Of a DNA stretch of 64,000 nt, positions 18,261-26,783 are shown piece by piece. The DNA is from Martelella endophytica. Lineage in GTDB: Bacteria > Pseudomonadota > Alphaproteobacteria > Rhizobiales > Rhizobiaceae. The translations under genes and the position numbers were made by a program. Under the pieces are notes generated by a model. It was not told the origin of the DNA. It did no database searches and saw only the letters and a program-made list of their open reading frames with translations. Position 1 is the stretch's first letter; every line of letters starts with the position of its first letter. The stretch spans positions 124,001 through 188,000 of the forward strand of contig NZ_CP010803.1 of NCBI RefSeq assembly GCF_000960975.1, read 5' to 3'.

Positions 18261-18572
18261 GTCGACGAAAGCGCTTGCGCCAAAAACGATATCGAGCACC
18301 GGATGACCAAAGCAAAGCCCCCATGGACCAACGGCCAGGTCGAAAGGATGAACCGCACCATCAAGGACGCGACCGTCAAGCGCTTCTATCATGAGAGCTA
18401 CGACCAGCTACGCGGACACCTCACCGACTTCATCAACACTTACAATTTCGCCCGCAGGCTCAAGTCCCTCAAGGGTCTCACACCGTAAGAATTCATATGC
18501 AAGACATGGACTTCACAGCCGCAACGCTCCAAACTCAATCCAATCCGTCAAATGCCGGGACTGAACATCTAG
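18261..18572 (+). pseudogene. C-terminal remnant of an IS481-type transposase
   Basis: The plus strand encodes ACAKNDIEHRMTKAKPPW, then TNGQVERMNRTIKDATVKRF and YNFARRLKSLKGLTP. This is the C-terminal part of an IS481/integrase-core transposase, with the catalytic Glu in GQVERMNR. A TAA at 18486-18488 interrupts the frame where the family normally has Tyr (TAC), and the same frame then continues EFICKTWTSQPQRS to a TAG at 18570-18572. The DDE N-terminal part is missing. The fragment abuts the molybdoenzyme remnant, suggesting insertion followed by deletion. Confidence 0.85.
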
Positions 18573-18579
18573 CCACGAT

Positions 18580-18638
18580 GGGACGCTGGCAGCGCACGGT
18601 CTCGGAGCCATTGCAAAGGTGCCGCGCGCCAGCGTCCC
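18580..18638. repeat. Inverted repeat beyond the IS remnant
   Basis: GGGACGCTGGC (18580-18590) is the exact reverse complement of 18628-18638. The pair lies just after the transposase fragment. It may be a terminal inverted-repeat remnant of an insertion sequence or a hairpin; nothing else is seen up to the ATPase gene at 18684. Confidence 0.6.
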
Positions 18639-18683
18639 TATCATCGCGCAGGGCCTTGCCGGGCCCATTTGCACGGCGAGCCC

Positions 18684-19838
18684 TCAAAGGGTCAGATTGA
18701 TCCCTGCATCGTCGCTGGCGAAGACATGTGATTTTTCCATGACGAAGCGGAAGCGGAAAGCCTCTCCGCGGATGGAATCGTCCAGTCCCGCGGCATCGTC
18801 GGTCGGAACCCGGGCCGTGAACGGCATGCCTTCGAGATCGAAGTGAACATAGACCTCGTTGCCCATATGCTCGACCAGCCGGACAGGTCCGGTCGCCTCG
18901 GCGACCACGGCCTTCTCATCGCGCCGAAGTGCGGCACTTTCCGGTGTCACTATATGTTCCGGACGGATGCCGAAACGAACGCTCTGGCCGATATGGCCGG
19001 AAAGTTTCGCGGCGTAGTCCTTCGGCAGCGACAGCAAAGTGCGTTCCCCCAGAAGCAGCGCGGCAGAGCCGTCATTCCCGACAATGGTGGCGGTGTGGAT
19101 ATTCATCTCCGGTGAGCCGATGAACCCGGCTACGAACGCGTTGGCGGGACGTTCGTAGAGCCTCGTCGGCACATCGACCTGCTGGATCGTGCCTTCCTTC
19201 AGCACGCAGATGCGCTCGCCCATCGTCATCGCCTCAACCTGGTCGTGCGTGACATAGATGGCCGTCGAAGGCTGTCCGGCATTGCGCAATTCGCGATGCA
19301 GCTCCGTCAGACGGACGCGCATGGAGGCGCGCAATTTGGCATCGAGGTTGGACAGCGGCTCATCGAACAGGAAAACCTCCGGCCGCTTGACGATGCAGCG
19401 GCCGACGGCAACGCGCTGGGCCTGACCGCCCGACAGCTGCTTGGGGTAGCGATCGAGCAGATTGACCATCTCCAAGAGCTCGGCGGCATGCATCACGCGC
19501 TGCTTGATCTCCGCCTTCGGCACATGGGCGATCTTCAGGCCAAGCGCCATGTTGTCGTAGACCTTCATATGCGGATAGAGCGCATAGTTCTGGAACACCA
19601 TGCCGATGCCGCGCTGCTTCGGCGGCAGCTTGTTGACCGTAGCCGAGCCGATCTTCAGCTCCCCGTCGGAAATCTGCTCGAGGCCGGCCACCATGCGCAG
19701 GATCGTGCTCTTGGCGCAGCCCGACGGGCCGACAAACACCATGAATTCGCCGTCGCGAACGTCGAGATCGATGCCGTGAACGGCCTCGAAACCGTTCGGA
19801 TAGACCTTGCGAATCTCGCGAAGACTGACATTGGCCAT
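18684..19838 (-). CDS. Sugar ABC transporter ATP-binding protein (CUT1, MalK/UgpC-like)
   Basis: A 384-residue ATPase with an N-terminal nucleotide-binding domain, signature LSGGQAQRVAVGR, Walker B VFLFDEPLSNLDAKL, the switch region THDQVEAMTMG, and a C-terminal TOBE regulatory domain. The Walker A box reads GPSGCAKST, with Ala42 where the usual Gly precedes the catalytic Lys. GGGAG lies 9 bases before the ATG at 19838. It presumably energises the permeases at 22903-24671, as no other ATPase is in that module. It lies downstream of the LacI gene on the same strand. Confidence 0.92.
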   Translation of the reverse strand: MANVSLREIRKVYPNGFEAVHGIDLDVRDGEFMVFVGPSGCAKSTILRMVAGLEQISDGELKIGSATVNKLPPKQRGIGMVFQNYALYPHMKVYDNMALGLKIAHVPKAEIKQRVMHAAELLEMVNLLDRYPKQLSGGQAQRVAVGRCIVKRPEVFLFDEPLSNLDAKLRASMRVRLTELHRELRNAGQPSTAIYVTHDQVEAMTMGERICVLKEGTIQQVDVPTRLYERPANAFVAGFIGSPEMNIHTATIVGNDGSAALLLGERTLLSLPKDYAAKLSGHIGQSVRFGIRPEHIVTPESAALRRDEKAVVAEATGPVRLVEHMGNEVYVHFDLEGMPFTARVPTDDAAGLDDSIRGEAFRFRFVMEKSHVFASDDAGINLTL

Positions 19839-19919
19839 TGGTTCACTCCCTTTGTCTTTCTGGATGGAGACCGCTCCTCTACAGTCTGTGGCCACCACCC
19901 GTTCCCTCCCGTGGAGGGC

Positions 19920-21017
19920 CTATTTTCCGGTTGGCGGCGGACCGACAGACATGCGCTCCACCAGTTGCATGGTCATGCTCACGCGCCGCCTGGACGTCAG
20001 ACGGCCGGCGGCCTGTTCGGCGAGCATGCGGATGGCAAGCCTGCCCATTTCGCCGCGCTCGATATGCATCGTCGACAGCGGCACCTCGCAATGGGCACTG
20101 ATCGGCAGATCGTCGAAGCCGATGACAGAAATATCCTCCGGCACTCTGTATCCGGCGGAAATCAGCGCCTGCGTCACGCCAATCGCCAGCATATCCGAGG
20201 CGCAGACGATGGCCGTCTGATCGAACCCGCCGTCCTTCAGTCGCTGGAGGATTGCGTTGCTGGCATCAAGGCTCGAGAAATTGGAACTGCCGGTATCGAG
20301 GACATCGCGTTTCGGATCAAAGTCGATGCCGGCCGCCTCCAGCGCATGGCGCATGCCGTCGACTCGCTGGGCGACAGTGTCGCGATAGATATGCGACACG
20401 TGGAGAAAGCGCTTATGCCCCTGTTCGATCAGGTGCTGCGTTGCTGCATAGGAACCGTAATAATGATCCGGCGAAATGCTGGAAATCCGCATCATCGGAT
20501 CCATGCCGTTGACGATCACGGCGGGACATCCGAGCGCGGCGACGGCTTCGACGATCGGCTTCTGGTCGATGCCGAGCAGGATGACACTGTCCGGGCGTCC
20601 GCGCCGGAACAAGGATTCCGGTGAGATGGCAGTGTAGCCGTCGCCGATCAGCGCCAGATCGAGCACCACATCCCAGCCAAGGTGACGCGCCTCGTCCGTC
20701 AGTCCCCGCATCGTGTCGACGTAATAATGGTCGTTCGCGGCATAGCGGTCGAATGTGACGATGGTGACCGAGCCGATCTCGGCCCCCGGCTTCGGTTTTG
20801 TTTCGGGACGCCGATAGCCGAGTTGCTCGACCACCTGCATCACCCGGCTGCGATTGTCCTGGCTGACACCGACGCGGTCGTTCAGCACCTTTGAAACCGT
20901 GCTGATCGAAACGCCTGAAGCCTCGGCAATATCATGCAGCGTTGCTGCGGTTGCCGGCTTCCTGCCCCTCGTTCTGACGATTTCGTCACTCGTTTGCATG
21001 TCTTCGTTTCCGACCAT
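19920..21017 (-). CDS. LacI family transcriptional regulator
   Basis: About 365 residues. An N-terminal LacI HTH contains TLHDIAEASGVSISTVSKVLN and the hinge segment. The effector-binding domain of periplasmic-binding type follows, with VIGFDDLPISAHCEVPLSTM near the end. The start at 21017 is fixed by GGAGGG 7 bases upstream. It lies divergently from the xylo-oligosaccharide binding-protein gene with a 479-base gap and probably represses it until a sugar ligand binds. Confidence 0.92.
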   Translation of the reverse strand: MVGNEDMQTSDEIVRTRGRKPATAATLHDIAEASGVSISTVSKVLNDRVGVSQDNRSRVMQVVEQLGYRRPETKPKPGAEIGSVTIVTFDRYAANDHYYVDTMRGLTDEARHLGWDVVLDLALIGDGYTAISPESLFRRGRPDSVILLGIDQKPIVEAVAALGCPAVIVNGMDPMMRISSISPDHYYGSYAATQHLIEQGHKRFLHVSHIYRDTVAQRVDGMRHALEAAGIDFDPKRDVLDTGSSNFSSLDASNAILQRLKDGGFDQTAIVCASDMLAIGVTQALISAGYRVPEDISVIGFDDLPISAHCEVPLSTMHIERGEMGRLAIRMLAEQAAGRLTSRRRVSMTMQLVERMSVGPPPTGK

Positions 21018-21496
21018 CCCGGCTCCCTCCGTGATTCCATCCCAAAGGGCACCAGTTTCCGGCCTGACACGCAAGCTCTCTTGCGCGTGCCGGCATTCCC
21101 GACATTAACAACACAGCACGAAAAAGGAAATATGATTCTTTTATTTTCTTTTTTCTCGTCCATTATCGACGCGACAAGATCCATCAAACAGGCCTAAAAC
21201 AACGTGTTCTGCCAGTTAAGCCCTATTCGAACTGACTTTTGCCCGCATCCGCTGGCCTAAAATCTATTGACTCCGGAAAGACACGGGAGCATTTTCTCTA
21301 TATCGGTATTTTCGCTTATTATTTTCCATTTATTTTCCATTTTCGGGAAATTTCTGGGGGATACGGGCGACGCCCGGCCATTTGGGAAGAGCGACCGAGG
21401 ATCGTTGCCGCGGCGGAGGCGTGCGGCGAGCAGTAAACTTGACCAGGCGCGCGTTCACGCCGAACGGCTTCAATGCGCGCCAGTGGAGGAAAAACG
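21018..21496. promoter_or_regulatory. Divergent regulatory region between LacI gene and xyl operon
   Basis: A 479-base gap between two divergent starts, markedly AT-rich compared with the flanks. It contains a perfect back-to-back direct repeat of ATTTTCCATTT (21321-21342). Runs of A/T near 21120-21165 may hold the LacI-side promoter. No gene or clear symmetric operator was found. Confidence 0.45.
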
Positions 21497-22762
21497 ATGA
21501 AATTTGCCAACAAGCTGGCGCTTGGCACCGCCGTCGCGCTTTTCGGACTGATGGGCGTTGCCCAGGCGGAAACGACCGTGCGCATCATGGGCATCGAGCC
21601 CAATGACGTGCAGGAAAAGACCATCAACCAAGAGGTCTTCGACGCCTATCAGGCCGAACATCCCGATACCAAGATCGAGATGGAATATCTCGAGAACTCG
21701 GCCTTCAAGTCGAAGCTGCCGACGGTGCTTCAGTCCAACAAGCGTCCTGATCTCTACTGGTCGTGGGCGGGCGGCGTGCTCGACGAGCAGTTCGAAAGCG
21801 GTGCGACGCAGGATATCACGGCAGCGGTGAAGGACGATTTCGCCGCGACCATCCCGCCGGGACCGGTCCAGAGCTTCACCGTAGACGGCCAGATCGTCGG
21901 CGGACCAACCAAGGTCTCCCTGATCGTGCTCTGGTACAACAAGGCGCTTGCCGAGCAAGCCGGCGTCGATGTTTCCGCAATCGAGACATGGGATGATTTC
22001 CTCGCCGCGGTCCAAAAGGCCAAGGATGCCGGCGTGACGCCGATCGTCGCAGGCGGCAAGGACAAGTTCCCGCTGCATTACTACGTCGCCTATCTGGCAA
22101 CGCGGATCATGGGCGTCGATGGACTTGCTGCCGCGCGCGCCGGCGAAGATGGCGGTTTCAACAATCCCGACTTCATCAAGGCGCTCACCGAATTCAAACG
22201 GCTTGCCGACCTTGAACCCTTCCAGGATGGTTTCGCCAGCGCCACCTTCGCCAAGGAGAGCGGCATGTTCGGCGATGGCGGAGCGCTGTTCGAACTTGCC
22301 GGCCAGTGGAACTACTCGACGCAGAAAGGCAATTCGGCCAGCGGCAAAGGCCTGCCGGAAGACGAGCTCGGCATGACCACCTTCCCCGCGGTTCCCGACG
22401 GCAAGGGCGATCCATCGGATGTCGTCGGCGGCGTCAACGGCTGGGTCGTCACCAAGGATGCGCCGGCCGAAGCGGTCGACTTCCTGAAATACTGGGTCTC
22501 CAAGCCCGTCGTGGAAAAATATGCCGCCGCCGGCCAGTGGATCCCGGTCGCCAAGGGCGCGGGTGAGGCTCTCACCAACCCCTATTTCCAGACAGTCTCG
22601 AAAATGGCCGGCGACGCCGCCCATCTGCAGCTCTATCTCGACCAGGCCTTCGGCCCCAATCTCGGCGCCACCGTCAACGATGTCGCGGCCGATCTCGCCA
22701 TCGGCGCGATCACACCCGAGGAAGCAGCCCAGCAGCTCGAAGACGAACGCGAGATGGAATGA
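21497..22762 (+). CDS. Sugar ABC transporter substrate-binding protein (xylo-oligosaccharide type)
   Basis: A 421-residue periplasmic binding protein. It has a signal peptide (KLALGTAVALFGLMGVAQA) with cleavage probably after AQA, then a cluster-1 extracellular binding fold with YWVSKPVVEKYAAAGQW in the C-lobe. GGAGG lies 7 bases before the ATG. It is the first gene of the SBP-permease-permease-GH43 unit, so it probably binds a xylose-containing oligosaccharide. A strong hairpin follows it at 22774-22797. Confidence 0.92.
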   Translation: MKFANKLALGTAVALFGLMGVAQAETTVRIMGIEPNDVQEKTINQEVFDAYQAEHPDTKIEMEYLENSAFKSKLPTVLQSNKRPDLYWSWAGGVLDEQFESGATQDITAAVKDDFAATIPPGPVQSFTVDGQIVGGPTKVSLIVLWYNKALAEQAGVDVSAIETWDDFLAAVQKAKDAGVTPIVAGGKDKFPLHYYVAYLATRIMGVDGLAAARAGEDGGFNNPDFIKALTEFKRLADLEPFQDGFASATFAKESGMFGDGGALFELAGQWNYSTQKGNSASGKGLPEDELGMTTFPAVPDGKGDPSDVVGGVNGWVVTKDAPAEAVDFLKYWVSKPVVEKYAAAGQWIPVAKGAGEALTNPYFQTVSKMAGDAAHLQLYLDQAFGPNLGATVNDVAADLAIGAITPEEAAQQLEDEREME

Positions 22763-22773
22763 TCCTCCCGCGT

Positions 22774-22797
22774 CCCGGCGGGCCCAGGCCCGCCGGG
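22774..22797 (+). other. Intercistronic stem-loop
   Basis: An 11-bp GC-only inverted repeat (CCCGGCGGGCC with GGCCCGCCGGG) around a CA loop lies 11 bases after the binding-protein gene and has no T-run. Such hairpins after the first gene of ABC operons often stabilise the 5' transcript or partly reduce downstream expression, which would give more binding protein than permease. The role is inferred. Confidence 0.7.
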
Positions 22798-22902
22798 GCA
22801 TTTCTCCAATTCCCGTTGCAAATTCCGGCGCGCCGAGCGCCGCTCTGCCAGGCATGAAGCGCGCATGTGCCGCGCCTCGTGCCCGGACTGCAGGAGGACA
22901 GG

Positions 22903-23835
22903 ATGTCTATCGATACGAGTGGGGGCGCCCTCACCGAGGCTCAGGCCACAAAGGTCTTGTGGCGGCCGTCGAATGCAGTGGTGACCTTTGTCATCTTCAT
23001 GTTGCCGGCACTAATTCTCTTCACCACCTTCGTCATGCTGCCGATGATCGATGCCGCGCACTTCTCGCTTTACAAGTGGAACGGCTACGGCACACCGACG
23101 GAATTCGTCGGGCTTGATAACTTCGAGCGCCTAGCCGGAAACCGCATCTTCCTGCATTCCTTCGGCAATTCGATGAAGATCATCGCGGCTTCGCTGTTCA
23201 TCCAGCTGCCGGTCGCCCTGATCCTCGCTCTGCTGATCTATGAAAAGCACTGGTCGAACACGGTCTTCCGGCTGATCTTCTTCTTGCCCTACATTCTGGC
23301 GGAAGTGGCCAGCGGCCTGATCTGGAGCTTCATCTTCGATGGCGACTATGGCCTGGCAGCGGAAATCTCGCGCTGGCTCCACGTCGACAATTTCTACATC
23401 CTCGCCGACCGGCAATGGGCCTTCACCGCGATCCTGACGGTGATCGTGTGGAAATATTTCGGCTTCCACATGATGATCTACATCGCCGGCCTGCAATCGA
23501 TCCCCAAGGACCAGATCGAGGCGATCACCATCGATGGCGCCGGGCCGCTGCAGGTGATCCGCTACGTCAAGCTGCCAATGCTAAAGCCGGCGCTCACCAT
23601 GTCGGTGTTCTTCTCGGTCATCGGCGCGATGCAGGTCTTCGACATCATCATCCCGCTGACGAATGGCGGCCCATCGAACCTGACGCATTCGATCGTCAGC
23701 TTCCTCTACACCTTCGGCCTGCAGCGGATGAATATCGGCTTCGGCAGCGCGGTCGGCATCGTGCTGTTCCTGTTCTGCGCCACCTTCGCCTTCACCTACC
23801 GTTCGACGTTCCAGCGTGAAAAAGGAGCCCGATGA
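22903..23835 (+). CDS. Sugar ABC transporter permease (MalF-type)
   Basis: A 310-residue inner-membrane permease with six predicted helices. The EAA loop contains EAITIDGAGPLQVIRYVKLPML. GGAGG lies 6 bases before the ATG at 22903. It overlaps the next gene by 4 bases (ATGA). With its partner it should form the channel for the binding protein at 21497. The 140-base gap upstream carries the stem-loop. Confidence 0.92.
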   Translation: MSIDTSGGALTEAQATKVLWRPSNAVVTFVIFMLPALILFTTFVMLPMIDAAHFSLYKWNGYGTPTEFVGLDNFERLAGNRIFLHSFGNSMKIIAASLFIQLPVALILALLIYEKHWSNTVFRLIFFLPYILAEVASGLIWSFIFDGDYGLAAEISRWLHVDNFYILADRQWAFTAILTVIVWKYFGFHMMIYIAGLQSIPKDQIEAITIDGAGPLQVIRYVKLPMLKPALTMSVFFSVIGAMQVFDIIIPLTNGGPSNLTHSIVSFLYTFGLQRMNIGFGSAVGIVLFLFCATFAFTYRSTFQREKGAR

Positions 23836-24671
23836 TGAACACCGAAACCATGTTCGGCTGGCGCACGGCCCTCAAGATCATCTTCCTGCTGCTGATGAGC
23901 TGCGTCATCCTCGGTCCGCTCTCGATCACCGTCTTCGGTGGCTTCAAGACGCTCGGCGAATTGCGGGTATCGCCGATCGGGCTGCCGCACGAATGGGTGT
24001 TTTCCAACTATGGCGATATTCTCGGCTCGGCTGAATTCTGGGGCTATCTCAAGAACTCGCTGGTGATCTCGATTTCCTGCGTGCTGCTGACGCTGATCGT
24101 CTCCGGCATGGCAGCCTATTGCTTCGCCCAGCTCCACTTCTTCGGCAAGAAGATGCTGTTCGCCTATTTCACGGTCGGCATGATGTTCCCCTTTGCCACC
24201 GCCATCCTGCCGCTGTTCATCAAGATCCGCGATCTCGGCCTGCTCGACACCCCGGTCGGCGTCATCTTCCCCCAGGTCGCCTTCGGGCTCGCCTTCTCGA
24301 TGATGCTGTTTCGCGGCTTCTTCGAGCAATTGCCGAAGGAACTGTTCGAGGCCGCCCAGATCGACGGCATCGGCTATATGGGCTTCTTCTTCCGCTTCAC
24401 CCTGCCGCTTTCCGTACCGATCCTGTCGACCGTCGCCACCTTTGTCTTCGTGCAGAGCTGGAACAACTTCCTGCTGCCGCTCGTCGTCCTCAACGAACAG
24501 CCCGCCTACACCTGGACGCTCGGCATGATGCAGTATCGCGGCGCCTACATGACCGACTGGAGCCGTGTGCTCGCCTTCGTCACGCTGACCATGGTGCCGG
24601 CTGTCGTCTTTTTCTTTGCCGCACAGAAATATATCGTCGCCGGACTGACCGGCGGAGCCGTCAAGGGTTGA
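23832..24671 (+). CDS. Sugar ABC transporter permease (MalG-type)
   Basis: A 279-residue permease. Its EAA loop reads FEAAQIDGIGYMGFFFRFTLP, slightly altered from the usual consensus, and it ends with a typical MalG-type C-terminus (AAQKYIVAGLTGGAVKG). It overlaps the upstream permease by 4 bases and has AAAGGAG upstream. About six helices are seen. It completes the transporter with the MalF-type partner. Confidence 0.92.
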   Translation: MMNTETMFGWRTALKIIFLLLMSCVILGPLSITVFGGFKTLGELRVSPIGLPHEWVFSNYGDILGSAEFWGYLKNSLVISISCVLLTLIVSGMAAYCFAQLHFFGKKMLFAYFTVGMMFPFATAILPLFIKIRDLGLLDTPVGVIFPQVAFGLAFSMMLFRGFFEQLPKELFEAAQIDGIGYMGFFFRFTLPLSVPILSTVATFVFVQSWNNFLLPLVVLNEQPAYTWTLGMMQYRGAYMTDWSRVLAFVTLTMVPAVVFFFAAQKYIVAGLTGGAVKG

Positions 24672-24702
24672 TGCGCGTCTCGTTACACAAAGGTCTTTTG
24701 AA

Positions 24703-26301
24703 ATGACAAAAATCGTCAATCCGATCCTTCGCGGCTTCAACGCCGATCCGGCGATCTGCCGCGTTGGCGACGACTACTATATCGCGACCTCGACATTCGA
24801 GTGGTTTCCCGGCGTGCAGATCCACCATTCGCGCGACCTGAAGAACTGGGAACTGGTGAAGCGGCCGCTCGACCGCGCCTCCCAGCTCGACATGCGCGGC
24901 GAGCAGGATTCCGGCGGGGTCTGGGCGCCGTGCCTGACCTATGCCGATGGGCTGTTCTGGCTGATCTATACGGACATGAAACGCGCCGAAGGCGACTTCA
25001 AGGACGCCTTCAACTACCTTGTCACCGCGCCATCCATCGAAGGACCATGGTCCGACCCGGTCTATCTGAACGCCAGCGGTTTCGATCCCTCGCTGTTTCA
25101 TGATGACAACGGCCGCAAATACCTGACCAACCAGCTCTGGGACTACCGCCGCAAGCCTTCCGCCTTTGCCGGCATCGTGATGCAGGAATACGACCACACC
25201 AGGCGCAAGCTCATCGGAGAGCCGCGTGTCGTCTATCACGGCACCCCGGCAGGCATTACCGAAGGTCCGCATATCCATAAATTCAACGGCTGGTACTACA
25301 TGATCACCGCGGAAGGTGGCACCGGCTACAATCACACGGTTTCCTGCGCCCGCTCGAAATCCGTCGATGGGCCTTATGAAAACCATCCGGACCTGCACAT
25401 CCTGACCAGCCGCAACGATCCGCAGTCGCCGATCCAGCGCTCGGGGCACGGCTGCATCGTCGAAACGGCGGATGGCGAGTATTACATGACCCATCTGATG
25501 AGCAGACCGCTCCCCGGCATCAGGCGCAGCGTGCTCGGCCGAGAAACGTCGATCCAGAAGGTCGACTTCGATGCCGATGGCTGGCCGCGGCTCGCCGGTG
25601 GCGGCATGGCGCCCAGCCTGGAGGTCGATCCGCCGCAAGGCCTTGATGTCGGCCCCGAGAAAGCTGACGCAACCGATACCAGCTTCGACACGCTGGACCT
25701 GCCGATCGAGTTCCAGTGGCTGCGATCGCCCGAGCCCGAACGGCTGTTCAGCCTTGCCGCGCGGCCCGGTCACCTCAGGCTTTTTGGCCGCCAGTCGATC
25801 GGCAGCTGGTTCGAGCAGGCGCTTGTCGCCCGCCGGCAGACGGAATTTGCCTGTGCGGCGGAAACCGAGACGGACGCCACGCCAAAGACGTTTCAGCAAA
25901 TCGCCGGCCTGATTGCCTATTACAACCGCTCGAAATTCCACTATCTTGCGATCTCGGGCGACGGCAAGGGCGGACGCGAACTCTCGATCATCTCCTGCAA
26001 CGGGGCCTGGCCGGAATCCAGTCTCACATTTGCGCTCGGCACCGCCGTCGCGCTTCCGGCAACAGGCAATATCCGCCTCGGCCTCGATATCGACGGTGTT
26101 GTCCTGCAGTTCCGCTATGCCGTCGAAGCTGGCGACTGGGTCAAGATCGGCCCGACGCTCGATGCCTCGATCCTTTCGGATGAAGGCGGCCGCGGCGTGA
26201 ACGGCAGCTTCACCGGCAACTTCATCGGCATGGCCGCCTACGATCTCGCCGGTGGCGATTTCACCGCCGACTTCGACAGCTTCTCCTACAAGAACCGTTA
26301 G
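24703..26301 (+). CDS. xynB: Glycoside hydrolase family 43 beta-xylosidase
   Basis: A 532-residue enzyme with the GH43 beta-propeller and a C-terminal beta-sandwich of about 200 residues, the architecture of XynB-type 1,4-beta-xylosidases. The catalytic set is visible: base Asp15 (FNADPA), pKa-modulating Asp128 (FDPSLF) and acid Glu187 (ITEGPH). Other typical segments are YYIATSTFEWFPGVQIHHSR and DSGGVWAP. There is no signal peptide, so it hydrolyses oligosaccharides after import. It lies 31 bases after the permease gene and links the transporter to xylo-oligosaccharides; alpha-arabinosidase side activity is possible. Confidence 0.93.
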   Translation: MTKIVNPILRGFNADPAICRVGDDYYIATSTFEWFPGVQIHHSRDLKNWELVKRPLDRASQLDMRGEQDSGGVWAPCLTYADGLFWLIYTDMKRAEGDFKDAFNYLVTAPSIEGPWSDPVYLNASGFDPSLFHDDNGRKYLTNQLWDYRRKPSAFAGIVMQEYDHTRRKLIGEPRVVYHGTPAGITEGPHIHKFNGWYYMITAEGGTGYNHTVSCARSKSVDGPYENHPDLHILTSRNDPQSPIQRSGHGCIVETADGEYYMTHLMSRPLPGIRRSVLGRETSIQKVDFDADGWPRLAGGGMAPSLEVDPPQGLDVGPEKADATDTSFDTLDLPIEFQWLRSPEPERLFSLAARPGHLRLFGRQSIGSWFEQALVARRQTEFACAAETETDATPKTFQQIAGLIAYYNRSKFHYLAISGDGKGGRELSIISCNGAWPESSLTFALGTAVALPATGNIRLGLDIDGVVLQFRYAVEAGDWVKIGPTLDASILSDEGGRGVNGSFTGNFIGMAAYDLAGGDFTADFDSFSYKNR

Positions 26302-26434
26302 GACCAGATGGCAGCCGAAGAACGGCGTTGTTGTTTCGAGGAGATCCGCGACGTTGACAAAAAAGGCCGGAGCCGAGCGCTCTGTCGCCTCAAAAGGGCA
26401 TGGCCAAGCCGCGCGTCGGGTACCTTCAAATGAC

Positions 26435-26480
26435 TGGAGCGGGTAGTGGGAATCGAACCCACGCGTTCAGCTGGGGAAGC
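26435..26480 (-). repeat. 3'-half copy of tRNA-Gly(CCC), putative att repeat (left end of island)
   Basis: The segment from the CCA end to the anticodon matches the same part of the intact tRNA-Gly(CCC) at 52314-52359 at 43 of 46 positions, in the same orientation. The 5' half of the tRNA is missing, so it cannot make a functional tRNA. Direct copies of a tRNA 3' end are the expected mark of site-specific integration. Two differences form a compensatory T:A pair in the T-stem. Confidence 0.82.
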
Positions 26481-26622
26481 GACCCAATTCACGAAAAGAA
26501 ACAGCGCGGCGTTTCAATCGAAATGGTGCCCGTGCCAACTCACTTTACTCGCATTTTCATTGTTTGCACGGCAAACATCGAGTTCGGACATCTGCCTTTC
26601 GCAGCTCTATCATGAGATAATC

Positions 26623-26654
26623 TTGTCTGTTCGCAGGAACCTGCGAACAGACAA
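26623..26654. other. Perfect 15-bp hairpin at the left island edge
   Basis: TTGTCTGTTCGCAGG and its exact reverse complement are separated by AA. There is no T-run on either side. It lies between the tRNA fragment and the SDR remnant, so it could terminate transcripts coming from tctA or be a recombination-associated structure. Confidence 0.75.
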
Positions 26655-26663
26655 ACGACTCGA

Positions 26664-26750
26664 TCACCACAAGGTATAACCACCGTCCACGATATGGATC
26701 GATCCGGTGGTGAAGCTCGACGCGTCACTCTTGGCAGCAGCGACCAGCAC
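26664..26750 (-). pseudogene. C-terminal remnant of a short-chain dehydrogenase/reductase
   Basis: The minus strand encodes SDASSFTTGSIHIVDGGYTL and a stop, the near-invariant C-terminal segment of FabG-like SDR enzymes. Only about 28 codons remain, with no start or Rossmann domain upstream. It lies right downstream of tctA on the same strand, so an SDR gene at the end of that operon was probably lost when the left island end was formed or deleted. Confidence 0.75.
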
Positions 26751-26783
26751 ATGAGATCCCGTCGCCGAAGCCAAGATATTCGC

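Noticed and set aside
26400..26615. Open frame reading through the tRNA-Gly fragment (GSGNRTHAFSWGSDP)
   Set aside because: The segment is the translation of a tRNA 3' half, a well-known source of false protein predictions.
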